A DNA stretch of 64,000 nt, taken from assembly GCA_029339195.1 (NCBI GenBank), contig JAPTJF010000347.1, forward strand, positions 1 to 64,000. The letters run 5' to 3'. The position numbers and the translations under genes were made by a program. Positions 12,102-23,745 of the stretch are shown piece after piece (positions within the stretch are counted from its first letter, which is position 1; each line of letters starts with the position of its first letter). This DNA comes from Micractinium sp. NFX-FRZ (lineage: Eukaryota > Chlorophyta > Trebouxiophyceae > Chlorellales > Chlorellaceae). The notes beneath the pieces are model-generated. The model worked only from the letters and a program-made list of their open reading frames with translations. It had not been told where the DNA came from and made no database searches.

Positions 12102-13193
12102 GTGAGAACGTGTGGGCAGCGCTCTAACAGAGCCAGGCGGAGGCCAGGCAGCGGAGGCATTCAGCGCAGGGGGTGCTGCAGACCCAGCTCATCAGTAAAC
12201 CTTTGTGCTGCACTTTCAACTGGCACCGCAGGCGCATCATACGCTGCATGGGGGCCAGGGGCCGCTGACGGTGCAGGTGCAAGTGGCACCAGAAGTGCGT
12301 TCTGTGGTGCCGCTGCCCCTATGCTGCTGTGCTACAGCCTCCCCACACCCGACCCGAAGGAAGCACCCCAGCGGCAGCGCGGCATGGCGCAGCAGTCAGG
12401 CAGCCCTCCTGAGGAGCAGCGGTAGCAGTGTGAGCAGGCGCGTGGCTCCTCTGTGTGACCCGCAGGCTCCAATGGGCGGCAGGAGCAGTTGCGGCAGCAA
12501 CAGCAGCCGCAGTGGCTTGCCGCTGGCATCAGCCGCTGCCGCCACCCCTCCCCTGTCGGCAGGCCAAGGTGAGGCACCTTCAAGTTGTGTGCCGGTTTTA
12601 TGCCGGTGTGGAATTTGGGGCGCGAATTGTCAGTTACATTTCACGCATGTTGAGGAGCAAGGGGGGTACAGCGGGGTAGGCCACGGGGGACGTCTGGATG
12701 CATGGGGATGCTCCACCTGGAGAACGGGGCCCAGGTGAGGAGACCAGTACCTCGCTGGCGTGTCTCTAGGCTGGGGACGCGCGCCGCACACTACTGCTCC
12801 ACAGGCTGCCCTTCCGTGCACCCCCCTCCAACCCCTGACGTGTGTGCTTTCTCCGACCACCTTGCCCTCTCCACCGCTGCCGCAAGCCGGGGTCCCTTGG
12901 CCATGCAGCTGTGAGACGCACGTCTCCATCTCACAGGTCTGCCCCAGCCTGTTGGGCGGCTGCAAGGTGAGGGAGCACCACAATGGGCATCAGGTCGTCC
13001 GGCCCTCCGCACCGAGCCAGTCTCGGCGCTGACGAGGGAAGAGGCACCGACCGCCGCAGCTGGGGGTGGCTCAGCGCCTGCGCACCGCCCTGGCAGGGGA
13101 TGGAGGCTTGTGACCACCACCGCCAAGCCCTGCCCATCATTCTTTGCCGTGCCGCTGTCCGCCGCCGCCAAGCTTGCACGTGCACCCTCTTGA
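12102..13193 (+). CDS. Weak candidate multi-exon gene
   Basis: There is no recognisable family here. What suggests a gene is a set of blocks flanked by reasonable splice sites on the + strand: 12466-12568 (acceptor CCCGCAG, donor AAG then GTGAGG, reading a Ser/Ala-rich peptide), a block ending at 12735 (CAG then GTGAGG, reading MLHLENGAQ), 12939-12968 (CACAG acceptor, AAG then GTGAGG), and an open stretch to TGA at 13193 (reading VSALTREEAPTAAAGG). Phases between the blocks do not all agree, and no start codon stands out. It may instead be a spliced non-coding RNA, or chance. A short A/P-rich frame on the - strand ending near 12157 is an alternative. Confidence 0.2.
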
Positions 13194-14002
13194 CTCGTAG
13201 CAACCTGCCCCTGCCAGCCTGTTCCTTGGCGCCCAACCCGCTCTGCTGAAGGCTCCATGTGTGGCAGCATGCTCCGGAGGATGGAGGAGACGCATCCACC
13301 TGCGGTGCTAACATGGGCAGGCATAGCAAGGGGAGCCTGGCACGGGCAAAATGACTGCATGGTTGAGTGCATGCCATGCCATGGTGGGTGGCAGCGCAAC
13401 AAGGCGCAGCAGGCCACAGCACAGCGCAGCGCAGCACGGCGCAGCGCAGCGCAGCAACTGAGTGGCGTGCGATCCCAGGGCGCACTGGCTCCCACTGTGG
13501 TACCGAGGAGACGAGACGATGGCAGCGATAGCTTGGCAGCAGCGTGCCTGCCCTCAAACTCTCAAGTTTGCACTGCCTCCTTGGCACCTCTCGACGAGGC
13601 CCCTTCCCCTGATCCCTTTGGTCCTTCCACAACAGACCTGTGCTCCTTCCCCCTGACCCCCGCCTAGCCAAGCTGCGCTGCCGCTTGCTGCCCACGACGC
13701 ACTACAGCATGCACTCATGCCTCGCTTTACACAGCGGCAAAACAAGCATGCAAGCGGCCCACGCACACTGGGGAGCGCAGTGTCCAGAGGTGTGGAACAG
13801 ATGCAAGGAGGGGGGTGATTGTGAGAGCAACTCAAGGAGGGGTGGGGAAAAGAAAGCAGTCATGAACAATGCGGACAGACACGACAGTGCAGGCAGCCAA
13901 CAACGACATGGGGCTGCGGCAGTAGGCTGCACGCCTGCCGGCCTACTTGTGCAGTGGCGCCTGCTGCGGCATGGGGCTTGCCTAGTAGCCGCAGCCAACT
14001 CT
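13194..14002. other. Intergenic
   Basis: Nothing clearly coding is seen. There is an imperfect GCAGCGCA microsatellite at about 13405-13460, and a possible poly(A) signal for the following - gene at 13727-13731. Confidence 0.5.
13727..13731 (-). terminator. Possible poly(A) signal for the 14003-15401 gene
   Basis: TGTAA on the - strand (TTACA on +), 272 bases after the stop codon at 14003. Confidence 0.35.
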
Positions 14003-15401
14003 CTACCCTACATGCCCCTCCTGCTGCGTCTGCCCTCGATCCAACATGGCATGCTGCTGCTGCTGCTGCTGCTGCTGCGTGGGCGTTGCTGGCGCATCCT
14101 CCTTGCCATTACTGCTATCACTGCTGCCGCCGCACCTCTGCTGCTGCTGCCGGCCCTGTTGGGCCTCCCCCGCAGGCAGGACTGCTGCTGCCAACGCTGC
14201 TGCTGCCGCCTCTTGGCTGGCAGCGGCGGTGGCAGACGGTAGTTGAAGGCCTCTAGCCTGAAACAGTTTCTGAAGGTGCTGCGCATGCGCTATGTGCCGC
14301 AGCTCTCTCAGCTCTTGCTGCAAGAGGCAGGGAAGGCAGGCAGGCAGGCAGGCAGGTGAGTTTCCAGTCAGCGGCTATGACCACATGAGGGTCGGGCAAG
14401 GCCGGGAGACGCACGGCATAGGCGTGCTGTATGCTGGCTCAGAAAACCTACAACCAGGCCCACGCTCTTCCTTTCTGTGAAACAAGCAAAATGAGGCAGA
14501 ACCCTGGCCGACAGACCAGCACGCCGCGGCCCCTGCCCCCCTACCTTGTGTATCAGCTCCGAACACTCGCTGCACATGTCCAGGCGTGGCGGCGGCTGCT
14601 GCAGCGTCTTGGGCAGGTCCAGGCGCAGGGTGGGCTGGACCACCAGGGCAGCCGGGCGCCGGGCCTCAGCCGCTGCCAGCTCTTCCGTCACCTGTGGTTG
14701 GAGAGGGGGCAGGGCATGTGCTTGTGAAAGACAGAGAAGTAGGGATGACGGGGAGGCAGAAAGGGAGCAAACGAGACGCGGCATAAAAGCAGGCAGGCAG
14801 GCAGGCAGGCAGGCAGGCCTACTCCTGCTGCGCCCCACCTGCTGGATGTAATGGCAGTAGTAGCCGTGCAGAGCCTGGCAGGATACAGCCATACGCTGCC
14901 GCGACCACCCAGTAGCGGCACAGCACTCGTGCGTGGCGGGCTGCTCATAGATGGAGGCAAGTCGGGCAAACTTGGCCTCAAGGGTCTGCACAACAGGGCA
15001 GCGTGCAGGCGTGTAAAGTAAATGGAGCTATCCAAACAAAAAGGTGCACCAGCACTGCATTAAGCAAGAGGCCAACCTTCCAATCCTCTCCCCTCTATGC
15101 CGACTGGTCCCCAGGTATGCCGACTGGTCCCCAGGCCTGCCGCCCGAAAGCCGCCGCTGGTGCTGCCGCTGCAGGCCAGACCCCTCCCCACCTGCGCGTT
15201 CTCCAGCTGCCGCTTGCGATATTTCACACGCAACGAGTGCACCAGCTCCTCGTCTCGCTCCCAAAGCGGCTTGCGGAGCTCCTTCTCGAGCAGCGCGCCA
15301 AAGAGGTCCTCCTCAAGCATCGCATCGTGACTGCCAGGCGCTGGCGGGGCCGCAAAGAAGTCTTGCACCAGGCCAGCAACCCACCCAAACCAGCCCGACA
15401 T
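14003..15401 (-). CDS. Hypothetical protein, 272 aa
   Basis: I do not recognise the family. Four exons, all in phase 0, give 272 aa: 15401-15192, 14985-14839, 14691-14545, 14317-14003. The N terminus is hydrophobic/aromatic (MSGWFGWVAGLVQDFFAAPP), followed by a charged helical stretch (LLEKELRKPLWERDEELVHSLRVKYRKRQLEN). The middle is Cys- and Tyr-rich (HECCAATGWS, then CQALHGYYCHYIQQ, then MCSECSELIHK), which could hold metal or disulfides but does not fit a CX9C pattern. The C-terminal third is Gln/Ala/Ser low complexity with a polyGln run (CTG codons near 14053-14077). The matching phases and clean donors and acceptors support the model. Intron 1 carries a duplicated block at about 15098-15138. 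Confidence 0.75.
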
Positions 15402-16440
15402 GGCGCCCTCTGGTTTCGCGAAGGCAACTGGCTCTGCAGCAACTGTTCAAAACGACGAGCAGGTGGAAAAACAACCTCTCGCACCCAGTGCAAGCGGCTC
15501 TTTGAGCCCACCTGCCTGTCGCAGCGCAGCGCAGCGCACACTGCGGCGGCGGGAGCGGCACCAGAAGATGAAGAAGGCCGTTTACCAAATGCAATACAAC
15601 CGCATGGCATGAGTCGAGGAAGCAACCAGCGAAACCACGCACGTGAAGACCAGTTCCTAGCTAGCTCCTACCTCATTTGATGGGGCCTTGCGCGCGTTCG
15701 GCCCACAATGGTCCACTTTGCTGCGTCGCCCATCTCACCGCCCGCCCCTGCCTCGTGCCACTGCACAGCGAGCTGACAGGCAACCTGGTCACGAGTCTGA
15801 TATTTTCCACACACTTGGCTCGTAAAGTGTGGAAGACAAAGGAAGGGGACAGTTGAGGAAAGCAGATGTGAAGAGTGCAAGACATATGTTGGTGGGTTTG
15901 GGATTTCTGTCAAACCCAGGCCCCCAGCTTGCACCCCGCCCCGCCGCCCTCTGCATAACTGCCTGCCCACCGTAAACCGCCCCCCGCTGCATAAACTGCC
16001 AGCCCACCCTGCCACGCCCCCCACTGCCTGGGGCACCGCATCATGCTTCTGCCCTGCCGCTGCTGTGAGCAGTGTCTGCCCATATCGCTGTCGCCCCTAG
16101 CCACAGAGCTCAACGGTGCGACATCAACATCCAACAGAAGCAACATGCTCTTTTTGCCTGCATGCCGCTCAATGTGCTTCGAAAGGAACCAATTAAATGA
16201 CTCAAGGATTGATGATTTGAAGTGGTGAGGGCGGTGGTGGAGCGCGGGGGCGGGCAATGTTGGGAGGGCCGCCGCCCTCTGGCCAGACCAGCAGCAGGGC
16301 ACGCAGGCAGGCTGTCGTCTGGCCCAGGCGGTGGCGAGGGGTCCAGCTGCTTGCGCGATGCCACCGTGAAGGGGCTGGCATCTTGCATCACCTGAGAGGA
16401 GGAGCGCTCAGAGGCTAAGGAGGCTGCTGGTATGCTGTTG
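15402..16440. other. Unresolved region
   Basis: No confident gene. At 16030-16215 the - strand has an open stretch with unusually A/T-rich codons (reading FNWFLSKHIERHAGKKSM) that differs from the composition of neighbouring genes. No splice sites join it to anything. It may be a 3' UTR or a decayed element. Confidence 0.4.
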
Positions 16441-16677
16441 TTATTGATAGGGGTCGTGCGGCGTGCCGCTGGCGCTGCCGACACCGCTGACCACGCCTGC
16501 GGTCCCTGCACCGTATGCCGCCTTCGCTGCGCTGGGCAGCAAGGGATGAAGGGTGAAGGCACATCTGTCGGCACGGCGGCCGCGGATGGGTGTCGGGGAC
16601 GTCGAGGCCGGTGGTGTCCCCTTCACGCTTGCCGCAGCTGCTGCTGCTGCTTGAGCTTGAGGCGGCTTGAAGGCGGC
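16441..16677 (-). CDS. Possible terminal exon of an unknown gene
   Basis: From an acceptor at 16679-16678 the - strand reads 78 codons of Ala/Pro/Thr/Gly-rich protein (AAFKPPQAQ at the start, SASGTPHDPYQ at the end) to TAA at 16443-16441. The composition matches coding sequence of this genome. No upstream exon could be joined with confidence. An overlapping - frame (16862-16623, containing MLVCPSCIRQMTC) is an equally possible alternative, so the call is tentative. Confidence 0.25.
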   Translation of the reverse strand, partial: AAFKPPQAQAAAAAAASVKGTPPASTSPTPIRGRRADRCAFTLHPLLPSAAKAAYGAGTAGVVSGVGSASGTPHDPYQ

Positions 16678-17366
16678 CTAGCGTGGAAATCGCCGGTGCT
16701 GCTCGCACATGTCATCTGCCTGATGCAGCTAGGGCACACAAGCATGGCGGAGTCCTTTGAAAGAAATGTTGAAACAATCATTGGTGGATAGCCACGACGG
16801 CACCGTCTTGGGTGCGAGCTGCGAATGGCATCCCTGACTTCAACCGCGCTTCTGTAGCACACGGCCCTTCTGTTGCATTAGCCAGCCCTGAGAGCAGGCA
16901 GGCCTACTGAAGTTCAGCCTTGTGGGCAGCATTGCTGCCAGGTGTGCGCGCTGTGATTGCATCCCATGATCCCACTATGCTACACTACATTATTCATGCG
17001 TGGGGCAGAGATCCTGTCAATTCGCTGCCTGCCCACCTGCCTGCCACGTTTGACACAGGTGCCTGCCCACCTGCCTGTCCAGGCACCCCTGTGACTCTTC
17101 GGGCCGGCAAGCCTGCTAATCTACCCGGAGAGGGTGGCGCTGTCATTTGGATGCTTGCTTCCATGACGCTGGGAAACGTGGCAAATTTGCAGTCTCTCTG
17201 GCATGGCCTGCCCGCTTGTAAAGCCGGATCTTCGTAATGCAACACGTACCGCTGGCCAACTGCCCCAGCAACTTCCCGCCCACCTTCCCAAGTTTAGTAT
17301 TGAGGACGCTTGGGGCATGCCCTCGAACGATTCGGACTTACGGCGAGCCGCGCTTGACACAAGCCG
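16678..17366. other. Intergenic / upstream of the 17367 gene
   Basis: No gene could be supported. The region probably carries the promoter and 5' UTR of the + gene that starts at 17367. Confidence 0.4.
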
Positions 17367-17736
17367 ATGGCAGAAGAGCCGTACCAAGATGGAGGAGTGC
17401 TCGTCGAGGAAGTGGCGCGCCCGGGCGAGGTCGAGCCGCCGTCGGTTTGGTTGGACGCCATATCCTCACTGTGTGACCGCCCAGATCTCAGCACGCAGGT
17501 GGCGACTACCCAAGCTTCAGCAGCAGTAGCCGCAGCCCCAGCACCCTGCGTGCCGCCGCTGGGGTCGCCGCGGCGGCCGTCACGTGCGGCGCTCCGCACC
17601 CTCAGCGGTGGCCTGAGCAGCACAGGAGCTCACTCCGAGACAGTGGTGCAGATCGCAGGGCAGGAAATCGCGATGCAGGAGGTGGTTGTTCAGGAGCTAC
17701 ACCGCCCCGAGGGTGAACCTGTGCAGCACAGCCGCA

Positions 17737-17770
<34 letters not shown>

Positions 17771-18210
17771 GCAGCAGCAGCCGACAGGCTGGCGCAGTGC
17801 AGAGGGCGGGCATGGGGGCGGCAGAGACAGCAGCAGCGATGGGCAGGCAGCAGATGAGCATCGCCGTGCACACAACCGCGCCATGCAAGCGCACTTCCAG
17901 GAGCGGCAGGTGAGAGGGCGCAGGGGCACCATGCTGTTAATGGGTGTGCCAAACTGCATGGCAGGCAGGGCACAGCCGTGCCAGCTGCCAATGCAGGCAA
18001 GTGACCATGTTGCTGCTGGCATGCGCCGCTGCTGCTGCCGAAGGATGCATGCACTAACCATCCCATCTCAGCCCCCACCCACGTGTACCGCTGCAGGCCA
18101 GGCATCCGCTGGCAGGCAGCCTGGCCGCCACTGTGGCAGAGCTGCAGCACGCGCAGCGGGAGTTGGAGAGGCTGGCTGCACAGTATGCGCAGCAGAAGGA
18201 GCGCAACTGA
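17367..18210 (+). CDS. Hypothetical polyglutamine protein, 218 aa
   Basis: I do not recognise the family. Two exons, 17367-17909 and 18097-18210, join in phase 0 (CAG then GTGAGA donor; CTGCAG acceptor). The N terminus is acidic (MAEEPYQDGGVLVEEVARPG) with a short conserved-looking stretch WLDAISSLCDRPDL. The middle is Ala/Pro/Ser-rich, with a polyGln tract (about 17737-17780) and an Arg/Ser/Gly stretch. Exon 2 encodes a Leu-heptad helix (LAATVAELQHAQRELERLAAQ) that could form a coiled coil and dimerise. The protein may be nuclear or regulatory, but that is inference only. Confidence 0.7.
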
Positions 18211-19301
18211 GTGAGTGCTCTGGGGTAGCCTGTGCATGCATGAGGTGAGGGGGGCCAGCACCCTGCACACATGTCGGGGCGCTGCTGCTGCTGCTGCTCT
18301 GTTCTCTGCTTACAAGCCTGCCCTGGCTTCGCTCGCCCACTGCCCGCCTGCCTGGCAGGTGGTTTTCTCTGCAGCATCTGATGACTCGGGGGGCACTGGA
18401 GGCCAGCAAAGAAGAGGCCGAAGCTGCCGTGGACAGAGCTGTCGAGGCCTGCGCTGGACCGCATGCCGGACAGCCGCGTGCCGGTTGCGCATGAGGCACC
18501 AGCACAGCAGCAAACACCATTCCGCTAATTTCCGGGGCATTGCATGCACTGAAATGTTTCAGCTGGATTCAAAACATGGTATTCATTGTCAAAATTAAGT
18601 CCTTCAGCCGTGACGCTCACACGTTGGTTGTTGGCTGGCAGTGCCACACGGTGGGCTCGACAGGACAGCTTCCATTGCTCGATGTTCTGCCATACATCCC
18701 ATCTGCACACCTCATCTATGACTTCCCCTGTAACACAAGGATGTGCAAATGGCAGTGAGAAGGGCGGGCATGCGGTGTGGGGCGGCTAAAGCTGTGCGGC
18801 AGGAACCGGGGGGAGCGGCAAAAGCAGCTTGGGCTGCATGTCAAGCCCGCTGCAGCGCACAACCCGTGCTGCTAGGCAATGAGGCCCTGCACCCAGGGCA
18901 GATGACGAGGGCAACACAGCACAAACACTGCTCCTTGCAATATTGGTTCGACTTGGCCCCTTGCTCGCAACCCTCTTTAACTGGTTTGGCCTGTCCTGGC
19001 CCTCCACTGCTGAGCGATGGTTCAAACAAGTAGCGGGCGATGCAATTAGCATGCGCTGGCTGTGACCATGAGAAGCAGTGATGTCAGCAGAGATCAGAGT
19101 GCTGGATGCAGCTATGGGCAGGAGCCTTGCCTGCCCCCTCAATGCAGGCCGCCGCCCGGGGCGAGGCGCCTGCTGGCCGCATGCCGCCAGGCTGTCCCCT
19201 CCCACTTAAACGAAAGGACGGGGCAGGAGCAGCCGTCCTTCCTCTGCGGTCTCTGGGACCTTGCTGCGGTGCGGCCGGGGCCCCCTTTTGCCCGCCAAAC
19301 G
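18211..19301. other. Intergenic
   Basis: 3' UTR of the 17367 gene and upstream region of the GCNA gene. A (CTG)n run lies near 18283-18299 and a TGTAA motif at 18729-18733. No further gene is seen. Confidence 0.5.
18729..18733 (+). terminator. Possible poly(A) signal for the 17367 gene
   Basis: TGTAA, 519 bases after the stop at 18210. The UTR would be long, so this is weak. Confidence 0.25.
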
Positions 19302-20525
19302 ATGTCGGGCCCTACTGACGGCGGTTCCCCCGCTTCGTCCGTGGACTCTGCGGAGCTCAATGAGCTGCTGCACGAGCTGAACATCCCAGGCGCTCCGCCA
19401 GTGCAGCAGCAGCAAAAGCGGCGGCCGCAGAGCAGCGCCAAGCGGCGGTTTGTGCTGGACAGCGAGTCGGATGCCGAGTCCTCGCCCGACAGCAGCCGGG
19501 CGCAGGCATCGCCGCGCCTGGAGCGGGACAGCAGCAGGGCGGCGGCAGCAGTGGCAGCAGCGCCGCCGCCAGCGCCGGCTGCCACCGTCACGCCGCCTCG
19601 GCAGCTGCGTCAGCAGCGACAATTGGAGCCCGAGGTGATAGAGCTCCTGGACAGCAGCAGCGAGAGTGAGGCCGACTCGCAAGAGGGAGGATGGCGCATT
19701 GCAGCGCCGGCAACCAGCCAGCGGCAGCGGTGAGAGCGGTTGTTGAACTCTCGCAGTGCGAGGCCTGGCTTGTTGTGTCCCAGCGCTTGCAGGGCTGGCT
19801 TTGGGAATGCCGCTGTTGGTTACCGCCTCAGCCCTGCTGCAACGGAGCCACAGGGGCTCCCCGCCAGCAGCATGGCGTGCCAGCATTGTTGTTGTGGCCT
19901 GCTCGCTGGCTCCTTACACCCTGCCTTTGTGCCGCATGCTCGTCCTCTCCCACCTTCCCCCCCCAGCAGGCGCGTCATCGCAGACAGCGACAGCAGCAGC
20001 GATTGCGAGGAGGTGGTGCCAGGGGGGAAGCCAGGAGTCGAGCGCTCTGCTCTGCCAGCCTTCTTTGCCGCCATCCCCTCGCTGGCAGCAGCCCAGCAGC
20101 AGCCGCCGCAGCAGCCACCATTTGCGGCAGCGCCACCGCGGCAGCGCACGCAGCAGACAGCGGCGGGGCCAGCAGCGCCGGCGCGGGCTGCCGCCGCAGC
20201 GGCGGCAGCCGCGCAAGCACCACCCCGCCCGCTGTCTGCCACGGCTTTCAAGAAGCAGCGCGAGGAGATGACCTGCCAGCTGTTTGGGGAGTTCAACCGC
20301 ACCGTGTTCGAGGGGCGGCTGCCGGCGGATCTGGAGATCAAGTGGAACGCGCGGCTGCTGACCACAGCGGGGCTGACGCACTACCGGAGGGACATCCCAG
20401 AGGACCCCTACGCCCCGCCCATGTGAGCGGCTGGCCTGCCGCTGCTGCATTGGGCCTGCCGACTTGCTGGTGCCGCTGCTTTCTGCGCGGCTGGTGCTGG
20501 TGCTCATAACGGTGCTGTCAGCGTG

Positions 20526-20559
<34 letters not shown>

Positions 20560-22121
20560 TTGTAACTTGGCCGGTGTGTGCTAAATGATGCGGGTGGGCA
20601 CTGCTTAACAGGGATTCTGGTTGAGGCCTTGCCGAGCCGGCAGCCAGGGGTGGGTCAAATAATGTGCCGCTGCACGGCCCCCGCCCTGCTTGTTGCCTGC
20701 AGCTACTCGGCGCGCGTGGAGCTCAGCTGCAAGGTGCTGGACAGCTTCTCCAAGCTGGAGCGCACGCTGTGCCACGAGCTGTGCCACGTGGCGGGTGGGT
20801 TGCGCCCTGGGTGTGGTGGACGGGTGGCGCGTTTTGAGCGGTGCTGTTGTGGCGGGTGGGTGCACCGTCCTGTGCAGGCTTTATGCAGGTGCTGCCTTGG
20901 AGTGCTGCTCCTGCTGGCGCTTGGCTGCCCACCCAGCTGCCCCTGCATCACCTGTGCTGTGCAAGTCTGCTTGTGACCCCAAGCCTTTCCCCTGCTCCGC
21001 CCCGCTTCCCTGCCACGCCCCGCTGCCCCCTCTTCAGCCTCTCACTCACCCGCTCCTCCCACAACCTTGCATTATTCACAATGTGTGCCGCAGCCTGGCT
21101 GGTGGACCACACCGCCAAGCCGCCGCACGGCCCCGTGTTCCGGCGCTGGGCTGACCGCGCCATGGGGCGCTACACCCACCTGGACATCACGACCTGCCAC
21201 GCCTACGAAATCTTCTACCCCTTCAGGTGGGGCGGCTGGGCGGCAAATCAGTGGGTGTGAGTGGATGCTGGATGCGCGAGGGGGGTTGGTATGTGTGCTG
21301 GTAGGGGGCAAAGGGGGCAGGGGGCATCCTGCGCGGGGGCGCCCCCTGGGAGCGCAGCCAAGCGCTGTCCAAGCAGCTGCCTGCCAGTTCAGCCCATCAA
21401 TGCCCCCTCACCGCTTCGCCCCCTGGCCCCCGCCGTCCCTCGCCCCTGCCTGCCTGCCTGCAGGTGGCAGTGCAGCAACTCTGGCTGCCTGCAGAGCTAC
21501 GGGCGGCACAGCAACAGCATTGACGTGACCAAGAAGGTGTGCGGCGCCTGCCGCGCCCCCCTCACCTTTCTGGGTCGCTTCAAGCCCGACGGCACGCCCG
21601 CCAAGCAGCGCGCCGCCCCCTCCAAGTATGCGCAGTTTGTCAAGGAGAACCACGCAGCGGGTGAGTGGCTGGGTGGGGGAAAATATGAGGTGGTGTGGGT
21701 GTGTGAATAGAGAAGGGTGAGTGTGGTAGCCACGGCTTGCAGGAGAGGCACGTGGCATGTGAGTGAGGCACGTGCAGCCGCAACTGCAGGAGAATTGGTT
21801 GGGGCACACCTGCCCTTCCTTGCTGCCGTCTGCGTCTGCCAACGGCTGCTGCCCTGCACCCCGCCCCCCGCTGCCGACCCTGCAGTCAAGTCCGACCTGC
21901 CAGCTGGCACGCCTCAGTCCGTGGTGATGCAGAAGCTGAGCGAGCGCTACGCTGCCCAGAAGGAGGCCTCCCTTCAGAGCGGCGACGCCGCCGGCAGCAG
22001 CAGCTTGGCAGGCGGCGCCAGCGACAGTGGCACCGGCAGCGTGGTCAGCCGGGCAGAGGCGGCCACGGATGACGGCGCCACGTCACCCCTCACTGGATTG
22101 CTCCTCAGGACCCGGGCCTGA
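19302..22121 (+). CDS. GCNA: GCNA-type SprT-domain metalloprotease
   Basis: GCNA/Spartan-type proteases act on DNA-protein crosslinks in the nucleus. Six exons give 512 aa: 19302-19729, 19970-20422, 20703-20794, 21094-21226, 21464-21660, 21886-22121, with all phases consistent. The N-terminal half is disordered and acidic. It holds EVIELLDSSSE (about residues 111-121), a likely SUMO-interacting motif, and further Ser/Asp/Glu clusters (SDSSSDCEE), as in GCNA. The SprT domain starts at FKKQREEMTCQLFGEFNRTVF, continues with LEIKWNARLLTTAGLTHYRR, and carries the zinc-protease motif HELCH at 318-322. Downstream WQCSNSGCLQSYGR and VCGACRAPL give the paired cysteines of the GCNA zinc ribbon. The acidic disordered half plus ribbon argues for GCNA over Spartan (no UBZ or PIP motif seen). 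The start is the first ATG in the open frame. Confidence 0.92.
20526..20557. repeat. (CTG)n microsatellite in GCNA intron 2
   Basis: About ten consecutive CTG units. Confidence 0.9.
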
Positions 22122-23378
22122 CGCCAGAACGAGTGAACCACCCTGACCTGTAGAGCCACCGCAAGGGCGACGCTCCTTGCGGAAGCGACACCAACCCAAC
22201 ATGAACCGCGCGCACACACACACACACACATGCCGAACTGGCTCAGCAACCTGTTGGCCCTGCTGTGCCTTGGCAGGTGTTGTGTTCCCACTTAATCAAT
22301 TGATTCCGCCCGCGGGGCCCTCCCCCTGGCGACCGCACTAACCCTCACTGATGCCAATGACAGAACTGCACCCCAGGAATTGTATTGCCAATCCTTTGCC
22401 CTGCGACGCGACCCCTGCTATCTCTTTGCGCCCACTCCCTGCTTCCCGCTGCCCTCCGTGTCCGCTCCTTGCTCTGCCTTGCCCTGCTCTGACCGCGACC
22501 TGCTGTTGTTGATCACACTGCCAGTGGTGCAAGCCGGGGCTGCTGGCACCTCGCTCTCTGCTCATTACAGGGACCGAGAGTGAGGGGAAAAGGAGGATAG
22601 CCGGGTAGCGGCATGGCTGCGGCGGGGCAGGGCGGTGTTCAAGGCCAAAAAGGATAGGCAGTGCAGGGGAAAAAACAAGAGGGACACAAGAAGTGCGGGG
22701 GGGTTAATCCGCCCCTTCTCGCACGTGTACATGCACGCGGCGAATGTGGCATGCACGCAATGTCATGGCATGTCGTGTGGACAGGCATGCACGTAGAGAA
22801 ACGGGCACGCCTGCATCCAATCAAATGTGGGTATGTAGGTGCTGCATTACCATTCCGCCTGATGTGCGCATGCGAGGGAAATGTGGGCCAGAAAAGGAAT
22901 GCATGAAAAGATTCACGGCAAGATGGGTGGGCATGAGGCGACGTGTGCGCGTGTGTTGCACAAAGGACCTGGTACGTGATTCGAAGCGTGGCTTTTGTGG
23001 GTGACAATGAAGGGGAAGTGAAAGTGGGAAATCAAATGCGAGGTGCGCAAAAAGAAAGGGGGGTACCCGGGGGCTGCTGGGATGCAGGCAGCCATCGGCA
23101 GACAGCCAGAAACAAAAGGGGTTGGTTGCACAAATCGACTCCGCAGAGAGGCGGCGCATTTTCACATGCAATGGGCACACACGTGGGTGCTCAAATGCAG
23201 CCGTGCAAGATGAAGGATATGGTGGGTGGGTGGTGGGTGGGTGGGGGGTGAGGGGCCCAAGTTGTGGCCAGGAAAGGAGACACGGTTTACGTGCTCGTGT
23301 TCACGTGCTCTCCAGGATAGCCGGGGTGCCTGCACAGCTCCCGCAGTGGCGCAGTGCACGGCTGTCCAGGGCTGGCAC
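22122..23378. other. Intergenic, tail-to-tail
   Basis: Lies between the 3' ends of GCNA (+) and the bZIP-like gene (-). It contains a short (CA)n run near 22213-22230 and a G/T-rich (GGTGGGTG)n stretch near 23220-23250. The stretch 22620-23170 is less GC-rich than the genes. No coding sequence is supported. Confidence 0.6.
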
Positions 23379-23712
23379 CTAGGGCTGGCCGGCACGCGGG
23401 GCCTCGCCGCTGACGGCGGGCATTGCCAGGCGCTGCGCCTGCTGTTGGTGCAGGCGGAGGATGGCGCTGATAATGGCGGGGTGCTCTGGCAGATACTCAC
23501 CGGCAGCAGCACTGCCAGAGATGGAGGGGGGAGGTGACGCAGGGAGAGTGAGCAAACAGCGCTTAGAGCTCGTGCATGCATGGCTACACAGCATGCCAGA
23601 GGCAAGGGACGCCTTCAACTGACAGAAGGTCGCAATACCAAGTGGCAGCGCTGCGCAGGTTGGGCAGGACGCAGTGGCAGTCACGGTGGCAGCAGCAGCG
23701 GCGACGACAGGG

Positions 23713-23745
<33 letters not shown>

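Noticed and set aside
14368..14850. GCAGGCAG-type tracts as possible CRISPR or structured repeats
   Set aside because: These are simple tetranucleotide microsatellites found in many introns of the window; no spacer structure.
14839..14985. CHCH (CX9C) mitochondrial import domain in the 272-aa protein
   Set aside because: The cysteine spacing (CC, then C-X7-C) does not fit twin CX9C or CX3C.
15400..15612. 70-aa + strand frame starting opposite the 15401 gene start
   Set aside because: It overlaps the start region of the opposite gene, has no homology, and looks like chance in GC-rich DNA.
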